DNA of 8,000 nt from Candidatus Gastranaerophilales bacterium. GTDB taxonomy: Bacteria > Cyanobacteriota > Vampirovibrionia > Gastranaerophilales > Gastranaerophilaceae. The notes under the pieces were generated by a model. It saw nothing but the letters and a program-made list of their open reading frames with translations. It did not search any database and was not told the DNA's origin. The stretch lies in assembly GCA_944323495.1 (NCBI GenBank), contig CALUSZ010000175.1:1-8000 (forward strand), in the 5' to 3' direction. Numbering within the stretch: the first letter of the stretch is position 1; each line of letters starts with the position of its first letter. The translations under genes and the position numbers were made by a program. Below are positions 5,547 through 8,000 of the stretch, in pieces.

Positions 5547-6779
5547 ACTGCCGGTAAGCCCGTCCTGACTCTTTTTATAATTTTCCTTAAGGTAATCTTT
5601 TCTCTGTTTAATTTTCATAAGAGTCTGCATATCCATTTGCTCAAGTTTTCGTTCGTATTCAAGCTTCTTTATACCGTTTTCAAATCGTTCAGTTTCTTTA
5701 GCCTCTTTTTTCTTTGCTTTTTCTTGAGCTTTAGCTTGTTTTGCCTCAAATTCAACTTCCGACATCGGCATAACATCCATATCTTCTGCTAACCTGTAGC
5801 CTACAATCGATACCGGAATATAATCACCTTTTAAAGATTCAAGACGCGAATTTTCTCCGTAAACATCTATACTCCAGGTTCCTAAAAACTTAGGCACATC
5901 TCCTGTATATGCGTAGGCACACACTATAACTCTATTGTCGTCATTTGCATCAAACCCCATCGGATAAATATCCCAGCGTTTTTCATCAAAATCGACTCCG
6001 CCTGCTAATGCCCAGTAGTTTACGATTGCATCTCTAATTTGCGGAAGCTTTCTTGCCTCTTTTTTTTCAAAATCATAAACCCACAAATCGGTTTTCCAAA
6101 TCCCATCATGACGGTGTCCGACTTTTTCTTTTACTACAAGTTTTTTGTTGTCCGGTGAAAAATCAATCGGAGTAAGTGTTCTGAAAATAAATTTTGTATC
6201 AATATCTTTTGATGTGGAAATTAACGGTTCATCGACTTTATTTACAATATTTGCTCTCTTAACCTTTTCCGTATTAGAAAGATAAGAGTCTAAATTAATC
6301 AAAAATAAATCACAGCTTGTGCAGTCAGATTCTGCATAATAATATACCGCCGGATAAACAAGCTTTGTATAATCGCCGGATACAATCCCCTGTGCATTAA
6401 TTTGTCTGTCAAAGTTTAATTTTCTAGGAAGTGTTAATTCCGGACTTCCCACGGGATCATTATATTTAACAAGACGAAATTTCTTTTGCGGAACATATAC
6501 CATGTTCTCATCTTTAGGCATTTGAGCTTTATCTAAGATTTCATCGTTAATTTCTTTTCTTGATTTTCCTCTTGATTTTGCTTCATATTCAGCAACCGTC
6601 ATATAACCGGATTCTGCCATACGGCTTTTTTCATATTTTTCACTTTCTCCGATTTTATCGACTTTATTTCTATAAATAGTTTCTGCAACAACAGTGTCGC
6701 TATTTTTTGTAACACCATATTTCATCTCCTGAAGATGAACCTTTATTGCCATAATAACTCCGGCTAAAGCTTCATACAT
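5544..6779 (-). CDS. Protein of unknown function in a two-component operon, with PD40/TolB-like segment and C-terminal coiled coil
   Basis: I do not recognise this 411-residue protein. It has no signal peptide or membrane helix, so it is probably cytoplasmic. Residues 1-100 are charged and helical. Residues about 115-335 look beta-rich: IDFSPDNKKLVVKEK followed by DLWVYDFEKKEARKLP (205-246) resembles a PD40/TolB-type propeller blade, though too few blades are visible for a firm call. A CTSC pair (153-156) could form a disulfide or help bind a metal. Residues about 340-405 are a highly charged Lys/Glu/Ala coiled coil. The ATG at 6779 is one base after the response-regulator stop. A second in-frame ATG at 6752 has GGAG 5 nt upstream and may be the true start, giving 402 residues. 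The TAG stop probably truncates the ancestral protein by 16 residues. Context suggests a role linked to the kinase-regulator pair, but no function can be assigned. Confidence 0.8.
   Translation of the reverse strand: MYEALAGVIMAIKVHLQEMKYGVTKNSDTVVAETIYRNKVDKIGESEKYEKSRMAESGYMTVAEYEAKSRGKSRKEINDEILDKAQMPKDENMVYVPQKKFRLVKYNDPVGSPELTLPRKLNFDRQINAQGIVSGDYTKLVYPAVYYYAESDCTSCDLFLINLDSYLSNTEKVKRANIVNKVDEPLISTSKDIDTKFIFRTLTPIDFSPDNKKLVVKEKVGHRHDGIWKTDLWVYDFEKKEARKLPQIRDAIVNYWALAGGVDFDEKRWDIYPMGFDANDDNRVIVCAYAYTGDVPKFLGTWSIDVYGENSRLESLKGDYIPVSIVGYRLAEDMDVMPMSEVEFEAKQAKAQEKAKKKEAKETERFENGIKKLEYERKLEQMDMQTLMKIKQRKDYLKENYKKSQDGLTGS
6758..6761 (-). promoter_or_regulatory. Ribosome binding site for the alternative start of the unknown gene
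   Basis: GGAG on the minus strand, 5 nt before an in-frame ATG at 6752. The upstream ATG at 6779 has only GAGG 12 nt away, so this site favours the shorter protein unless translation is coupled to the regulator stop. Confidence 0.45.
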
Positions 6780-6780
6780 A

Positions 6781-7440
6781 TCAGACCAATCCCTCTTTCA
6801 TTGCAGTTACCGTAGCCTGGGTTCTTGATGTTACGCAGAGTTTCTGCAGTATGCTGTGGACATGTGCTTTTGCCGTTGCTTTTGTAATGACCAGTCTTTC
6901 TGCAATCTGTGGATTAGAAAGCCCTTCTACCATTAGTTCCAAAACATCTAATTCACGCTCTGTAAGTCCGTATGTATTATTGCCTTTTTTTACTTCAGGC
7001 TCACTTATTGGCATACTGCCGGGTTTTTGGAGGTTTGAAAACACCATTCTGGCAATATTAGGGTCAATCCAGCCGACCCCTTCATATACTGCTTTTATTG
7101 CTGATATTGTCTGTTCAGGAGTTGCACCTTTCATAATATATCCGTCAGCACCGGCTTTAAATGATTCAAAAACATCATCTTCGCTGTCGCGTGATGTAAA
7201 AATCAATATTTTTACATCAGGATTAAAATCTTTAATCCTTTGAGTAGCTTCAATCCCGTCTACATTAGGAAGTCCTATATCCATCAAAATAACATCAGGA
7301 GAAACTTCTCTCGCTTTTTTTATACCGTCCAGTCCGTCAGAGGCTTCTGCTTTAAGGGTAATTCCTTCTGCTTTATCGAGAAGCATTGCAAGCCCCATTC
7401 TATAAAGTTCATGGTCTTCTACTAAAAGAACGTTAATCAT
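6781..7440 (-). CDS. NarL/FixJ-family two-component response regulator
   Basis: DNA-binding response regulator of 219 residues. The receiver domain (about 1-118) has the acidic pair E8/D9, the phospho-acceptor Asp54 in LMDIGLP, Thr82 in the FTS motif and Lys104 in YIMK, so all key residues are present. A linker (about 130-157) leads to a LuxR-type HTH (about 158-219): GLTERELDVLELMVEGLSN, QIAERL, then a recognition helix around TKATAKAHVHSILQKL. The end (TSRTQATVTAMKEGLV) is of the style seen in cyanobacterial NarL-family regulators. Its ATG overlaps the kinase stop as ATGA, with AAGGAA 7 nt upstream, so kinase and regulator are translationally coupled and almost surely cognate. The target genes are not evident; no binding site can be inferred here. 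Confidence 0.95.
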   Translation of the reverse strand: MINVLLVEDHELYRMGLAMLLDKAEGITLKAEASDGLDGIKKAREVSPDVILMDIGLPNVDGIEATQRIKDFNPDVKILIFTSRDSEDDVFESFKAGADGYIMKGATPEQTISAIKAVYEGVGWIDPNIARMVFSNLQKPGSMPISEPEVKKGNNTYGLTERELDVLELMVEGLSNPQIAERLVITKATAKAHVHSILQKLCVTSRTQATVTAMKEGLV

Positions 7441-8000
7441 ACTAAACTTCCTTCTTTTAAATCTTTTTCACACACAACATCCGTAAGCAGGAATGAAAAT
7501 TCGCTTCCTTTATTCAACGTGCTCTCAAGCCATATTTTTCCGCCGTGCGACTCAATAATCTGGCGGGAAAGATAAAGCCCTAAGCCGGTTCCGGTGGAAC
7601 GCTTTTTACTTGTACCCTGCGAAAATCTCTGAAACATATTTGGAATATCTTCAGGCGGGATTCCACTTCCGTTATCAGATACTGAGAAAATCAAATCTTT
7701 ACTCTCTTTTTTTAGAGTGATAGTCACTTTACCGCCTTCTTGAGTATAATTTATTGCATTTCCGCATAAATTGCAGATTACCCGTCTAATCTCGCTTCTG
7801 TCAGCATTAATAATCATTTCTTTATTAGAACAGTCTATTTTAAACTCAATATTTTTAGATTTAGCAAGCGGTAAAAGCTCATTATACACCTGCTCAACCA
7901 GTAAATATATTGGGAAATTCGTTTTTGTCAGTACAAGTTTTTCAGCATCGTATTTGTATACCTCTAAAAGCGCATTAACAAGCCCTAATAAATCCTCATT
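7437..8000 (-). CDS. Sensor histidine kinase, C-terminal part (partial, runs off the right edge)
   Basis: Only the last 187 residues are inside the window; the frame is open through base 8000. Fragment residues 1-22 (NEDLLGLVNALLEVYKYDAEKL) match the second helix of a HisKA dimerisation domain, so the phosphorylated His lies just off the edge. The ATPase domain follows: N-box with N77 and N81 (NLCGNAINYT), G1 box DNGSGI (109-114), F-box FQRF (123-126) and G2 box GTGLGL (137-142). It ends with the usual SHGGKIWLES and GSEFSF strands, so it should be an active kinase. The sensor region, and hence the signal, is not visible. A GTG at 7889 is an internal codon, not the start. The TGA stop overlaps the regulator ATG by 4 bp. 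Confidence 0.95.
   Translation of the reverse strand, partial: NEDLLGLVNALLEVYKYDAEKLVLTKTNFPIYLLVEQVYNELLPLAKSKNIEFKIDCSNKEMIINADRSEIRRVICNLCGNAINYTQEGGKVTITLKKESKDLIFSVSDNGSGIPPEDIPNMFQRFSQGTSKKRSTGTGLGLYLSRQIIESHGGKIWLESTLNKGSEFSFLLTDVVCEKDLKEGSLV

Noticed and set aside
5511..5792. Plus-strand open frame, Phe/Leu-rich, opposite the end of the unknown gene.
   Set aside because: It is the antisense image of a Lys/Glu-rich coiled coil (AAA/GAA codons read as TTT/TTC) and has no ribosome site or family motif.

Overview
The window is an AT-rich stretch of a diderm (outer-membrane) bacterial chromosome. Two TolC-type outer-membrane factors and a YbhG-type periplasmic adaptor show the diderm envelope. 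The NarL-type regulator has an output domain (ending in a TSRTQATVTAMKEGLV-like helix) that resembles cyanobacterial NarL-family regulators. Together with the base composition this makes a gut Vampirovibrionota/Gastranaerophilales-like organism a reasonable guess, but this is inference and no marker gene fixes it. Almost everything reads on the minus strand; the only plus-strand gene is a broken one.

Region 1 (1-3551) is a compact minus-strand efflux operon: a TetR/CecR-like repressor, a TolC-like outer-membrane factor, a YbhG-type adaptor, and the first nucleotide-binding domain of a YbhF-type ABC ATPase that runs off the left edge. Spacing is tight: an 8-bp overlap, then 9-nt and 1-nt gaps. 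A near-consensus sigma70 promoter (TTGACT, 17 nt, TATAAT) precedes the repressor gene. Its spacer holds a palindrome centred on CAAACGTTTG, so the repressor probably switches off its own operon. The promoter lies so close to the repressor ATG that the mRNA should be leaderless or nearly so.

Region 2 (3558-5491) is a second, paralogous outer-membrane factor divergent from the remains of a DHA2/EmrB-type drug transporter. That transporter keeps its first four helices and, in another frame, its last helix and C-terminal tail; about two thirds of the gene is missing. The outer-membrane factor therefore seems to have lost its dedicated inner-membrane partner.

Region 3 (5493-8000) is a minus-strand signalling operon: a histidine kinase (C-terminal part only), a NarL-type response regulator overlapping it by ATGA, and a gene of unknown function one base further on. 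The unknown protein has a TolB/PD40-like beta segment, a CxxC pair and a charged C-terminal coiled coil. Its reading frame is cut by a TAG, after which the same frame continues for 16 codons encoding a basic/aromatic tail and a TAA. This looks like a recent nonsense change or a readthrough site.

No tRNA, rRNA, CRISPR array, insertion sequence or clear terminator was seen. No stretch over 300 bases lacks a gene or gene remnant. I did not find a convincing new defence or mobile system; the points most worth following are the broken transporter, the TAG-interrupted gene and the repressor promoter architecture.
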